DNA of 42,912 nucleotides from Roseobacter weihaiensis (GCF_020622345.1 NZ_JACNMO010000034.1:1-42912); one strand, 5' to 3'. Counted from the stretch's first letter, positions 1-6,560 are shown. The notes: generated by a model not told the origin, from the letters alone. Numbers and translations: made by a program.

Positions 1-101
1 AAAAATCGTCAGCGCCCCTAGAGCGAAGCGGCGGGGGCGATGTCCGCTGTCACATCGATCTGCGCACCCTGCGCGGATCTCATCTGATCAATGCAGAAGA
101 T
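1..101 (+). repeat. Long direct repeat, copy 1, middle segment (interrupted)
   Basis: The first ~100 bases match the middle of the 560-bp repeat found complete at 27275-27834 and 32501-33061; position 1 corresponds to 32752. The match stops near 101 and resumes at 942, so this copy is split by about 840 bp. The segment holds a CGATGT/ACATCG hairpin and a GCGCA/TGCGC hairpin. In copy 2 the second stem is GCGCG/CGCGC, a paired change. Confidence 0.85.
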
Positions 102-179
102 GACACGTGTCGGCTGTCCATCGCCCGTTTGGCTTGGTTTGCCGCAATAGAGAGTTCTGTTCTTCGAATGATCAAGATA

Positions 180-206
180 GCCTAAGCTTCCACTTTAGGC
201 ATCTTT
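180..206 (+). terminator. Possible weak intrinsic terminator
   Basis: A GCCTAA/TTAGGC stem (180-185 with 195-200) is followed by a T-rich stretch. It lies about 20 bases before the start of the next gene, so it could end a transcript entering from the repeat or form a leader hairpin. The stem is short and support is limited to the sequence pattern. Confidence 0.35.
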
Positions 207-226
207 TCACATGACAGGTATGACAA

Positions 227-448
227 ATGAGAGATGAGTATGCGGAAGTTCTCAAGGTGTTTTCTGATCATGGCGGCTTGCCGATCAACGACGATGATTT
301 GGCTGCATCGACCGTGAAAAACCTTGTTTTGGATATGGGATATGATCCGATTTGGGCGTCGAAAATACTCGTCTCAGCGCTCAACAAAGTGAACGAGACC
401 TTTGACAGAGAGCCGGTCAAAGTCGTCTCCGAGAGCGTGGCCAACTGA
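227..448 (+). CDS. Small acidic hypothetical protein
   Basis: A 73-residue soluble protein that I do not recognise. It is acidic in its first half (INDDDL) and has no signal peptide, membrane segment or cysteine motif. Its composition looks protein-like and helical (VKNLVLDMGYDPIWASKILVSALNKV), but the ribosome binding site is weak. It lies in the ~840-bp segment that interrupts repeat copy 1, opposite in strand to the basic small gene at 503-661. An antisense frame at 268-540 has no supporting start signal. No function is assigned. Confidence 0.5.
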   Translation: MRDEYAEVLKVFSDHGGLPINDDDLAASTVKNLVLDMGYDPIWASKILVSALNKVNETFDREPVKVVSESVAN

Positions 449-502
449 TCGACGCAAGACACGGGTGAGGATCGATCCCGCACCCGCGTCTTATACAGCG
501 AC

Positions 503-661
503 TTAGTCTCGTCGCTTGATCGTGATGGCGATTTTGACAACCAGTAGATTGATTGAAATCGATAGGCTCAGATCGATCTTCCGGAGCTGCTTTCTGATCG
601 TTTTCAGGCGTCTTGCTGCTCTGCGACGAAGGGCTTTGGACTTTTTGCGAATGTATTTCAT
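503..661 (-). CDS. Very basic 52-aa protein with a hydrophobic C-terminal half
   Basis: This short gene starts at ATG 661 behind a good Shine-Dalgarno (TAGGAGACAG). The first ~28 residues are strongly basic (KYIRKKSKALRRRAARRLK, then KQLRK). A hydrophobic stretch follows (LSISINLLVVKIAITI) and the protein ends KRRD. Small cationic proteins with one membrane helix include type I toxins and small membrane regulators, but I see no antitoxin RNA and do not assign that role. It shares the inserted segment with the 227-448 gene. The strong ribosome binding site is the main reason to believe it. Confidence 0.55.
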   Translation of the reverse strand: MKYIRKKSKALRRRAARRLKTIRKQLRKIDLSLSISINLLVVKIAITIKRRD

Positions 662-941
662 GACTGTCTCCTAAGTGATTAAACGAGCCAGCCAGACACG
701 GCGGATAAGAGGGCCAGTCAACATGCGCGCAGCGCCCCGGAGGGCTTGGTGTTGACAGGTTCTCGCGCCGTGTAGGATTGGCTCAGGTGATCACGGAGAC
801 GGCATGGACACTTTGCATCGGGCTAATGTCACAGCACAGCGCAGCGTCTCGGACAGTCGGTCAGATAGGCAGCGGCAGTTCATCAATGTTTGCCCCAGGC
901 GCTCACCATATCAGTCTGACGCGCCTATTGTGCCTGGCCCA
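662..941. other. Noncoding part of the segment interrupting repeat copy 1
   Basis: No convincing gene. Bases 662-780 should hold the promoter of the basic small protein and contain a loose CACGGCG/CGCCGTG inverted repeat. The remainder up to the resumption of the repeat at 942 shows no start signals with a ribosome binding site. Open frames here run through into the repeat and have repeat-like, non-protein composition. Confidence 0.4.
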
Positions 942-1159
942 CAAAAGCCGACGCGTAGCGGAGGGAACGATCGTCACCCGCAAGGGCGAAGACACGCTGC
1001 CCTGGGCGACCATGAGGCCGCGGTGAAACCTGGCTCGGCCGAGACGGGTTACACCGCTTTCCGGCTGCAGGGAGAACAGGGCAGGGGGGCTTCGGGCGAA
1101 AGCCGGTCTGCCGGCTGAAGCCTAGAGCGCGGTCCTGTGCGAAAGCGCAGGATTTGCCC
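942..1159 (+). repeat. Long direct repeat, copy 1, right segment
   Basis: Matches the last ~217 bases of the repeat at 27275-27834 and 32501-33061. It ends in a hairpin (1133-1152: TCCTGTGC, loop GAAA, GCGCAGGA). In the other copies the same stem is TCCCGCGC with GCGCGGGA. The C-to-T and G-to-A differences pair with each other, and another difference gives a U-G wobble when read on the plus strand. An upstream stem (GCGGTGAAACC/GGTTACACCGC) also carries a paired change and one mismatch. Confidence 0.85.
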
Positions 1160-1211
1160 ATATCAAATACCACTGGAACCGCCACATATGTTCTTGTTAT
1201 GTTCCGTTCTT

Positions 1212-1487
1212 ATGGGAACGAAATCACCACATCGCTATGAGATTATGGACAGGGAGTTTCCTGTTCGTTTGAGTGTGAAGTCCGATCCCGCGACGAACGA
1301 GCTGACGCGGCAATGGCTTCAACGTCATGTTGGTACAGGAAATTACGCTAGCAAGCCTCATACGCTGTGGTCTGATCGGAAGGCGCATTGTATCTATTTT
1401 CGGTCAGTTCACGCAGCGATGAATTTCCTTCTGGGATGTCCGCATATTCAATTGGCCTTCGAGCCTTATCGGGGACCATTCAGGTGA
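1212..1487 (+). CDS. Hypothetical protein
   Basis: About 91 residues from ATG 1212, a start that follows the end of repeat copy 1; an earlier ATG at 1188 is possible. There is no clear ribosome binding site at either. The body looks protein-like (a basic and aromatic stretch, then FRSVHAAMNFLLGCPHIQLAFEPY), which argues against a chance frame. No signal peptide or known motif is seen. It resembles small DUF-type plasmid proteins, but I cannot name the family. Confidence 0.5.
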   Translation: MGTKSPHRYEIMDREFPVRLSVKSDPATNELTRQWLQRHVGTGNYASKPHTLWSDRKAHCIYFRSVHAAMNFLLGCPHIQLAFEPYRGPFR

Positions 1488-1720
1488 AAACGTGGCCACG
1501 AAAAACGATCTTCGAATTTGGAGCATGATGGCTGTCATTGTGCCGGCTCGTTCTATCTAACCGCGCGCCACTGATGATCGCGCAGGTTTCCTCTCAAGAC
1601 GACTGATTTATGGAAAACGGTTGTGTAATGGCAGTTGGGTCTTACCTGCCTTGTTTCTGCAAAGATGAGAGGTGACGCATCGCGGGCTTGGCGTACCCTC
1701 CGCTGCGCTCCGGCAAGCAG

Positions 1721-1751
1721 AAAAACGGCTTCCGGGGGAGCCTCCGTTTTT
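1721..1751 (+). promoter_or_regulatory. Leader hairpin with U-tract (attenuator-like)
   Basis: AAAAACGG (1721-1728) pairs with CCGTTTTT (1744-1751), giving a terminator-like hairpin 65 bases before the gene at 1816. The same arrangement, with flanking similarity (CTTGGCG, CTCCG, TTCATCGAAAC), precedes ssb on the other strand at 3126-3163. The surrounding 1488-1815 holds no gene that I can support and is probably promoter plus this leader. Confidence 0.5.
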
Positions 1752-1815
1752 CGGCCTGCACCGCACCCTCATTCGATGCGTTTTGCCACCTTCATCGAAA
1801 CAAGGAGAGACCCAA

Positions 1816-2019
1816 ATGGCGCATTACACCCTCACCGTTCCTGTCAAATTCGAAGTCGATGGCGTCGAAAAAACCGCATATCGTCGGGTCGGGGCAGTGT
1901 TCGAAAGAACAAAGAACGGCACTGATGAAACCTTTCTGGCAATCCAGCTCGACTTTCCAGTCGGTGCGACTGAGCTGGTCGCGTTCCCACCCTCAAAGAA
2001 AATCCCAGATAGGGACTGA
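1816..2019 (+). CDS. Small hypothetical protein with SSB-like leader
   Basis: A 67-residue soluble protein starting at ATG 1816 behind AAGGAGAGACCCAA. It begins MAHYTLTVPVKFEVDGVEKTA, continues with VGAVFERTKNGTDETFLAIQLDF and ends in a basic tail. This suggests a small beta-strand protein with a DNA- or substrate-binding surface. I do not recognise the family. Its leader is related to that of ssb, so the two may be expressed together, for example on plasmid entry. Longer frames covering the same bases lack start signals. Confidence 0.7.
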   Translation: MAHYTLTVPVKFEVDGVEKTAYRRVGAVFERTKNGTDETFLAIQLDFPVGATELVAFPPSKKIPDRD

Positions 2020-2033
2020 ACGCGAAGGGCCGC

Positions 2034-2243
2034 CTATGGCGGCCCTTCCGCATAAGGACCTTTCTTGGTCATGATTCTGATGCCGTGCTGCACAGCGATT
2101 TCATCATGTGGCCAGATCTTCGTTGCCTGGTCCTGGCACGCTGCAGCCAGATCAAAATGAGCGCACTGTGCGAGTTCCTGGATCAAATTTTCGTCTGTGT
2201 CGTATCGGACGACACGGTAAGGGTGATCGAAAGCTTTGCGCAT
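2034..2243 (-). CDS. Small hypothetical protein
   Basis: A 69-residue soluble protein (MRKAFDHPYRVVRYDTDENLI, then LAQCAHFDLAAACQDQATKIWPHDEIAVQ). It has two spaced cysteines and no signal peptide. The sequence looks like a real globular protein, but there is no strong ribosome binding site at the ATG. It converges with the 1816 gene, leaving 14 bases between their stops, and follows the TSCPD-domain gene at a 48-base interval, so it may be the last gene of an ssb-led operon. Function unknown. Confidence 0.55.
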   Translation of the reverse strand: MRKAFDHPYRVVRYDTDENLIQELAQCAHFDLAAACQDQATKIWPHDEIAVQHGIRIMTKKGPYAEGPP

Positions 2244-2291
2244 GAAACTTCATAGATGTTCATGTAATGTTCGTGCAAGGAATTTCGAAAA

Positions 2292-2657
2292 TCAGCCTTC
2301 CAGAAGGGATGCCGTGATCAGCTCGTCGGCTATGAGGCCGATGATGCTGCCATAGGCAACGTCGCCGGTCGGTTGTTCAACGCGGGCGAGAGACTTTGCA
2401 ATCTCTGGGGGGCGATGTCCGTGTTGCAAGAGCAACGAAATCAGAACGCAGGCGTCTTGGATTTGAAATTCGAGCTGCGAGCCGGTTCTGAAGCCGCCGG
2501 AATAAAACACCTCGCGCACGCGCCCTTGATCGCGCGGATCGTAGCCAATGGTGAGATGAACTGTGTGGCCTTCGGGGGTGACGATCTTTCGGTTCTCGCT
2601 CGGGCGTCGACCTGGAAGGCTGTGGCGCGGTGTCGGGGTATCTTTGAAGTCGTCCAT
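2292..2657 (-). CDS. TSCPD domain-containing protein
   Basis: A 121-residue protein starting at ATG 2657 behind CGGAGGAAACC. The middle reads REVFYSGGFRTGSQLEFQIQ, then DACVLISLLLQHG with a trailing PPEIAKSL. This matches the pattern of TSCPD domains found at the C-terminus of class II ribonucleotide reductases and as free-standing plasmid and phage proteins. The free-standing form has no settled function. It follows ssb by 56 bases on the same strand and is probably co-transcribed. The domain call rests on recognising the pattern, not a search. Confidence 0.75.
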   Translation of the reverse strand: MDDFKDTPTPRHSLPGRRPSENRKIVTPEGHTVHLTIGYDPRDQGRVREVFYSGGFRTGSQLEFQIQDACVLISLLLQHGHRPPEIAKSLARVEQPTGDVAYGSIIGLIADELITASLLEG

Positions 2658-2713
2658 GGTTTCCTCCGGACAGAGAGCGGGGGCAGGCGGGCCTTTGATG
2701 GCCCGCCGGGGCT

Positions 2714-3058
2714 TTAGCCCTCTTGCCGCTCGATGGATCGTTTGACCGCCTGTGTCATGTTGTCGAAATCGTTCGCTGCGAGTGTGATGTCGTACACGGT
2801 TTGACCGTCCTTTTCGTAGGATGACTGGCGCATCGTGCCTCGCGCATGAACCACGTCGCCGGCGGTCACATTGTCTTTGGCCCACTTGATGACGTTCTCG
2901 TTGAAGATCGTGACCTCGTTCCAGTAGGGCTTCGATTGAAACTCGCCGTTGTTGTCCTTGCGGCCGTACTCAGAGGCGAGGCTCACCCGGAGGGTGGTGC
3001 CGACCTCTTTGACTTTTCCAACCCGGCCGATGATCTGAAATTCTGCGAAGGTTCTCAT
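2714..3058 (-). CDS. ssb: Single-stranded DNA-binding protein (short plasmid type)
   Basis: A 114-residue OB-fold protein. It begins MRTFAEFQIIGRVGKVKEVG and includes NDEFQS-like GEFQSKPYWNEVTIFNENVIKWAKDNV and the GDVVHARGTMRQSSYEKDGQ strand. It coats single-stranded DNA, a role suited to conjugative entry and plasmid replication. ATG 3058 follows GGAGACAGAAA. It is shorter than typical bacterial SSB (about 165-180 residues) and ends RSIERQEG, so the acidic C-terminal tip used to recruit partner proteins is missing. It heads a likely operon with the TSCPD gene. Confidence 0.85.
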   Translation of the reverse strand: MRTFAEFQIIGRVGKVKEVGTTLRVSLASEYGRKDNNGEFQSKPYWNEVTIFNENVIKWAKDNVTAGDVVHARGTMRQSSYEKDGQTVYDITLAANDFDNMTQAVKRSIERQEG

Positions 3059-3125
3059 TTTCTGTCTCCTGCATTTGAGTGTTTCGATGAAAAACGGTCA
3101 TGTCAGAGCCTGATGCGATCAAACC

Positions 3126-3163
3126 AAAAAACGGAGGGTCCGCACGGCGGAAACCGTTTTTTT
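3126..3163 (-). promoter_or_regulatory. Leader hairpin of ssb (attenuator-like)
   Basis: On the minus strand AAAACGG pairs with CCGTTTTTT, a hairpin followed by a T-run about 70 bases before the ssb start. Its layout and flanks resemble the leader at 1721-1751. It could act as an attenuator controlling read-through into ssb, or as a terminator of an upstream transcript. Confidence 0.5.
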
Positions 3164-3543
3164 GTTTGAAACGGAGTGCTTTAGCCGGAGTGCTCGCCAA
3201 GAGGGATCTGAAAAATGTTCCGTTTGAGAAACACGGTTGCAGGTGACAATGAGATCCTGGACGCTCGGTTTTTAGAGGCCGGGGGAAAAGTCAGAATGAG
3301 GCCAATCCTACAATGCCTCTACATGCGGACCGTGCAAAGACAACAACGGCAGTTTCTCGATCCTGGGATGAGTGTGGCTATCTTCAATGACGGCAAGACT
3401 GGCGACAATTTGTGACCAGCGACGTGCTTCAAGCGGGAGGTTCATTTGTGACCCCGCAACAATCCAAGTAAGGCGAGCAAACCCGCACGACCTGACACGA
3501 CGAATTTATTTCATCAACATCTTAAGCGGCAAATGATTATGCT

Positions 3544-3584
3544 AGTGCTGAACAGCACTTAGGCGAGATTCAGCGCAATCGCCT
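3544..3584. promoter_or_regulatory. Two adjacent inverted repeats (operator-like)
   Basis: AGTGCTG and CAGCACT face each other across two bases (3544-3559), a compact dyad typical of repressor operators. AGGCGA (3561-3566) pairs with TCGCCT (3579-3584). They lie just before a strong ribosome binding site and a 15-codon reading frame. No regulator is assigned. The wider stretch 3164-3606 shows no supported gene. Confidence 0.45.
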
Positions 3585-3606
3585 ATGGACAAGCTGGAGG
3601 ATTAAA

Positions 3607-3654
3607 ATGGACAGACTTGGGGCTGACTGCCCCAAACCCCGTGGATATTTCTAG
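3607..3654 (+). pseudogene. Fifteen-codon frame with strong RBS, probably a gene start cut by a repeat
   Basis: CTGGAGG stands seven bases before ATG 3607. The frame then runs into the short repeat at 3617 and stops at 3654. An operator-like dyad, a good ribosome binding site and a start codon followed at once by a mobile-looking repeat suggest that the original gene body was replaced. Alternatively it is a leader peptide. Nothing in the 15 codons identifies a product. Confidence 0.35.
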
Positions 3655-3662
3655 AAGGTGAA
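3617..3662 (-). repeat. Short 3'-flanking repeat, copy A
   Basis: A ~46-base sequence containing a TTGGGGC/GCCCCAA hairpin and CCCCGTGGATATTTCTAGAA. It is nearly identical to 23646-23694 and 28493-28540. In all three places it lies just downstream of a minus-strand gene. I know similar sequences as frequent 3'-flanking elements in Rhodobacteraceae genomes. A secondary terminator or RNA-processing role is inference. Confidence 0.75.
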
Positions 3663-3675
3663 AGCTTGAAGAAAT

Positions 3676-3864
3676 TCAGTCGAACCGGATGCGGGCTTTC
3701 CACATCGACCAGGCCCCGAGGACAGCACCGCCCAGGACACCAATGAGTGTGACTTCATCGAGGTAGCCGCGCTCGGCCATCAACTCGATCATGATGCTTG
3801 CGATCCAGCCTGTGGCGGCGATGAGGATGACAGCGTAGACGATGTCGAAAACTTTTTGTGCCAT
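3676..3864 (-). CDS. Small two-helix membrane protein
   Basis: A 62-residue protein with two hydrophobic segments (DIVYAVILIAATGWIASIMI and TLIGVLGGAVLGAWSMW) joined by a short acidic loop and ending KARIRFD. It probably sits in the inner membrane. No family is recognised. It starts 9 bases after the stop of the upstream gene at 3874 without a clear ribosome binding site, which suggests translational coupling. Short repeat copy A follows its stop. Confidence 0.6.
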   Translation of the reverse strand: MAQKVFDIVYAVILIAATGWIASIMIELMAERGYLDEVTLIGVLGGAVLGAWSMWKARIRFD

Positions 3865-3873
3865 GGTGCGAGC

Positions 3874-4074
3874 TTATGAGGCGACATGCCGGTTGGCAAT
3901 GTTGCGCCGCTGATCTGACGATTTCTGGCATTTCTCTGCGCAGAACTTCATCGAGTCCTTTGAAAATACCGGGTTTTCGACTATCTTCTTTAGCGTGGTA
4001 CAGGCGGGGACGCCGATGGCCACGAAGGTGAAGCGCTGGTGCCCAGAGGTGCCAGCGTTTTCGTTTGGCGGCAT
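3874..4074 (-). CDS. Small hypothetical protein with spaced cysteines
   Basis: A 66-residue soluble protein. It has cysteines in VPACTTLKK and KFCAEKCQKSS, the latter a CxxxC pair that could bind metal. The N-terminus is MPPNENAGTSGHQRF. The start has a weak GGAACC ribosome binding site. It is closely followed by the two-helix membrane protein on the same strand. I do not recognise the family and no function is assigned. Confidence 0.45.
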   Translation of the reverse strand: MPPNENAGTSGHQRFTFVAIGVPACTTLKKIVENPVFSKDSMKFCAEKCQKSSDQRRNIANRHVAS

Positions 4075-4186
4075 GGTTCCGGCGCGACTTTATTAGGTCA
4101 ACATGGCTGACTTATTTAACATAACAGGTGTTATCAGATATTTATGTCGGCACTGATCACGAGTGGTTTTGCGATGCAAAAGACAC

Positions 4187-4723
4187 TCATTCTTGCTGGA
4201 CAATGGCACCACGCCATGCGCCCCTTCCAGAAACTTGTGCTAGTGTTTCTTCGTAGATGTATCTAGCCGCGAACAAGCCTGTCGCGTGGTCTGTAACAGT
4301 GGCCCATCCGGACATTACTGCGAAGGCACCGATGTCATTGTCTATCGAGGTATAGTCCTGACCAGCGTTCACAAAGCAGCGGGCAACAATCCTGCCGTAG
4401 CTTCGCGACCCCTGATCATGGCAGATCACGTGGTAATCCTGGATAAATCGTTCCACAAACGATTTGGCGAAAAAGCCGCAATCCAGCGGCTGTTCATATC
4501 CATCGAAGGTGATGGGCTGGCCCATTTCACAAGCGTCTACACCGACCAAGCGGAAGCGGTTTTCGCCGTCGCTTAAAGTGTCACCGTCAATGATAACGGG
4601 TATAAAAGGGCCAAACTTTTGCCCTCCGATCGCCTGAGACATGTTAGGCGCGAAGTATAGGCCAGCGACGCCAAAGGCGACTGTGAGCACCAGCACTGTT
4701 GCCAAGGATCTCATTGGTGTCAT
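4187..4723 (-). CDS. Exported thermonuclease family protein (SNase-like)
   Basis: A 178-residue protein with an N-terminal hydrophobic segment (LATVLVLTVAFGVAGLYFA) that should export or anchor it, followed by a staphylococcal-nuclease fold. Visible motifs are IDGDTL, RLVGVDACE and RSYGRIVARCF. These keep the equivalents of the catalytic Arg, Glu (eight residues later) and the second Arg in YGR, so activity as a calcium-dependent phosphodiesterase is plausible. ATG 4723 follows TAGGGGC. It begins 10 bases after the preceding coding region, in a rep operon. Plasmid-borne SNase homologues are common but their role is unclear. Confidence 0.8.
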   Translation of the reverse strand: MTPMRSLATVLVLTVAFGVAGLYFAPNMSQAIGGQKFGPFIPVIIDGDTLSDGENRFRLVGVDACEMGQPITFDGYEQPLDCGFFAKSFVERFIQDYHVICHDQGSRSYGRIVARCFVNAGQDYTSIDNDIGAFAVMSGWATVTDHATGLFAARYIYEETLAQVSGRGAWRGAIVQQE

Positions 4724-4733
4724 AGCTGTGCCC

Positions 4734-5114
4734 CTACCCTTGCGGTGACAGGATGATCGATCCACTGTCCCGCATTTCTGGTCGAGCTGGCGCATCGAAC
4801 TGTTCCTCTTCGGGCTGAACCGTCCATGGTGAGGGAGGCAATCGATCTAACAGCCTGCCATAATCGTTCGCCGCTCTCTGCCCCTCGGCGCGGATGCGAG
4901 CTGATTCAGCATTCAGGCAATTCAGATAGGTCTCAACGTCATCGAAATAGGTTTCGAATGACGCCCGAAGCCCCTCTGTGTCGCCGCGGTCAAGGAAGTC
5001 CTCGGCAATAGGCGGGAACGGTCGATAACACTCTGTTTCGACAGTGGTTCCGTGTGCGAGAGCGAGGCTTGGTACAAGCCAGCACGCAACCAATACGAGG
5101 CAAAGCATGGTCAT
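4734..5114 (-). CDS. Small exported protein coupled to repC
   Basis: A 126-residue protein with a clear signal peptide (MTMLCLVLVACWLVPSLALA) and an acidic mature part containing two cysteines (ECYRPFPPIAEDFL and YLNCLNAESARI). It is probably periplasmic with one disulfide. Its ATG overlaps the repC stop codon (ATGA), so its translation is likely coupled to that of the initiator. It is followed by the thermonuclease gene 10 bases later. The family is not recognised. A periplasmic protein coupled to a replication initiator is unusual. Confidence 0.7.
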   Translation of the reverse strand: MTMLCLVLVACWLVPSLALAHGTTVETECYRPFPPIAEDFLDRGDTEGLRASFETYFDDVETYLNCLNAESARIRAEGQRAANDYGRLLDRLPPSPWTVQPEEEQFDAPARPEMRDSGSIILSPQG

Positions 5115-6373
5115 TGGTTTCCGGTTTTGAGACGTTCGGACAGTCCGATCAAGCTTCCAACAATCTGAAGGTTTCCGGCCGCCGCGCGCCGGGTCATGGC
5201 TCGCAATGCGCCTCCAGGTCGCCGGATGGGTGTTGTTGGATGATGTCTGTTTTGATCGATGACTAGGATGCATAGCGCAGCTCCTAGGGCAGTCATTTGG
5301 GTGACAGCATCCCGGTATGCCGAGGCGCTAATTCCAAGCTCAGGCACTCGCTGCGATGCTGCATTTATGAAGTCATCTTGGCTGAGTGGCCCAAGTGTAC
5401 TCTTGAAGGCGTCGATGTACAAACGCATCTCGTCCGAACAAAGCGCTCTCAGGCGCTCCGGCGTCAACCTGCTGATAAATTTGCTATTGTGCGCTTCCGT
5501 TTCAGCCCGCACACTTTTTTCTAGGCAAATAACGGAGCCGTCAGGCTTCGTTTCAGAAATTTTAGTGTCCGCCTGTTTGCAGGCGGTCATTTTATCCACA
5601 GCTTGCTTACAAGGTACAAGAATTTCTTCAGTTGTATCTTGTATATAGGGGCGGAACATTGCTTCCGGTTCACCGGAAGTATTTTCCTTAAAATTAGAGA
5701 TTCGGTTCACGGTCTCTAACATTGTGACCAGCTCGTCATGGTGAGCGTTAAGCTGGTCGATTGTCTTATAGCTGCCATACCCATGAGGCCATTGATCGGC
5801 CTCGGTGATCAGATCTTTGACCTGTGTGTTCGATGGGCGAGCATGGGCCAATTCACGCAAACACACCTTGATCTTGCGGCGTAATGAGCTGCAATGGCGG
5901 CGCAGTGTCAGTGTTGTGGCGCGCGCCCGCGCACGTTCATCTCTGATGGCGACAAGTGCTTGATACGCCTCGATCAGCGGTGTGAAAACGATGCCTTGGC
6001 GAAATTCGCTGCCGTCAGGGTGCCGGATGCGGCCCCTTCCCCCGTTCCCCGCCACGTTCTTTGTCGCCAACTTGAGCTTGCAAAGCGCGGCTTCATCATT
6101 CCGAACCTGACGCTCTGTCTTCTCTAGGCGTTCTGCGATTTTGGTTTGCTGCATGTAGCACACCGGCTCTACATCCGGACTGGTCCAGTCCGATGGCCGG
6201 GTGTCTTTGATCATGCGTAGCAAAGTGATCAGAAGGCTTCTTGAGAGACCTATGGCACCGCCTAGATCAAGTAGAAGGGCCTCAACATGGTGTCTCTGAA
6301 TACCTTCAGGGAGCGTTGGGAAGCACACAGCGTGCGCCTCCGGACCGTGGATAGCCTGTATTGCGTTGTTCAT
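5111..6373 (-). CDS. repC: Plasmid replication initiator RepC (solitary)
   Basis: A 420-residue RepC-type initiator. The N-terminal domain shows the family pattern (LSRSLLITLLRMIKDT, W-x-PDVEPVCYMQQTKIAERL, ERQVRNDEAAL, NGGRGRIR, QGIVFTPL). The C-terminus ends IRRPGGALRAMTRRAAAG then LQIVGSLIGL, as in other RepC proteins. RepC binds an origin that in repABC plasmids lies inside repC, and the AT-rich stretch at 5480-5720 is the best candidate here. ATG 6373 follows GAGGACAG. No repA or repB lies upstream. The par genes are 18 kb away, matching the solitary-repC replicons known in Rhodobacterales. Confidence 0.85.
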   Translation of the reverse strand: MNNAIQAIHGPEAHAVCFPTLPEGIQRHHVEALLLDLGGAIGLSRSLLITLLRMIKDTRPSDWTSPDVEPVCYMQQTKIAERLEKTERQVRNDEAALCKLKLATKNVAGNGGRGRIRHPDGSEFRQGIVFTPLIEAYQALVAIRDERARARATTLTLRRHCSSLRRKIKVCLRELAHARPSNTQVKDLITEADQWPHGYGSYKTIDQLNAHHDELVTMLETVNRISNFKENTSGEPEAMFRPYIQDTTEEILVPCKQAVDKMTACKQADTKISETKPDGSVICLEKSVRAETEAHNSKFISRLTPERLRALCSDEMRLYIDAFKSTLGPLSQDDFINAASQRVPELGISASAYRDAVTQMTALGAALCILVIDQNRHHPTTPIRRPGGALRAMTRRAAAGNLQIVGSLIGLSERLKTGNQ

Positions 6374-6427
6374 TCTGTCCTCGCGTGTTGGCGAGACAAC
6401 AGACCCAGACAAGGCAATATTCTAAGG

Positions 6428-6447
6428 TTCGCTCAAGAGCGTTTTTT
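6428..6447 (+). terminator. Possible intrinsic terminator in repC leader
   Basis: CGCTC and GAGCG separated by two bases are followed by seven T residues on the plus strand. The stem is short. It would stop transcription running away from repC, or be part of antisense control. Confidence 0.35.
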
Positions 6448-6486
6448 TCTTGCCTTGCATGTCTGGGTGATGGTAAAAATCCATTG

Positions 6487-6560
6487 TCACATGAGATTTT
6501 TGGCAACTTGCAGGTTGTCCATCACCCCGTCGGGCCCGCGCCTCGCGGGGTTTCTCTTTA
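6487..6560 (+). ncRNA. Candidate antisense RNA controlling repC (ctRNA-like)
   Basis: On the strand opposite repC, TTGCCT (6451-6456) and TAAAAA (6475-6480) form a promoter-like pair with an 18-base spacer. About 60 bases on, CCCGCG (6535-6540) pairs with CGCGGG (6544-6549), followed by a T-rich tract. A ~70-nt RNA ending in a strong hairpin and antisense to the repC leader fits the counter-transcribed RNAs of repABC plasmids, which repress repC and cause incompatibility. The assignment is by position and architecture only. Confidence 0.45.

Noticed and set aside
778-1118. Open frames running through repeat copy 1
   Set aside because: They use repeat sequence, have no ribosome binding site and recur as different frames at 27505-27801 and 32484-33200, so they reflect the GC-rich repeat rather than genes.
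3215-3415. 66-codon plus-strand frame
   Set aside because: No start signal, no protein-like pattern, and no conserved neighbour relation; more likely noncoding.
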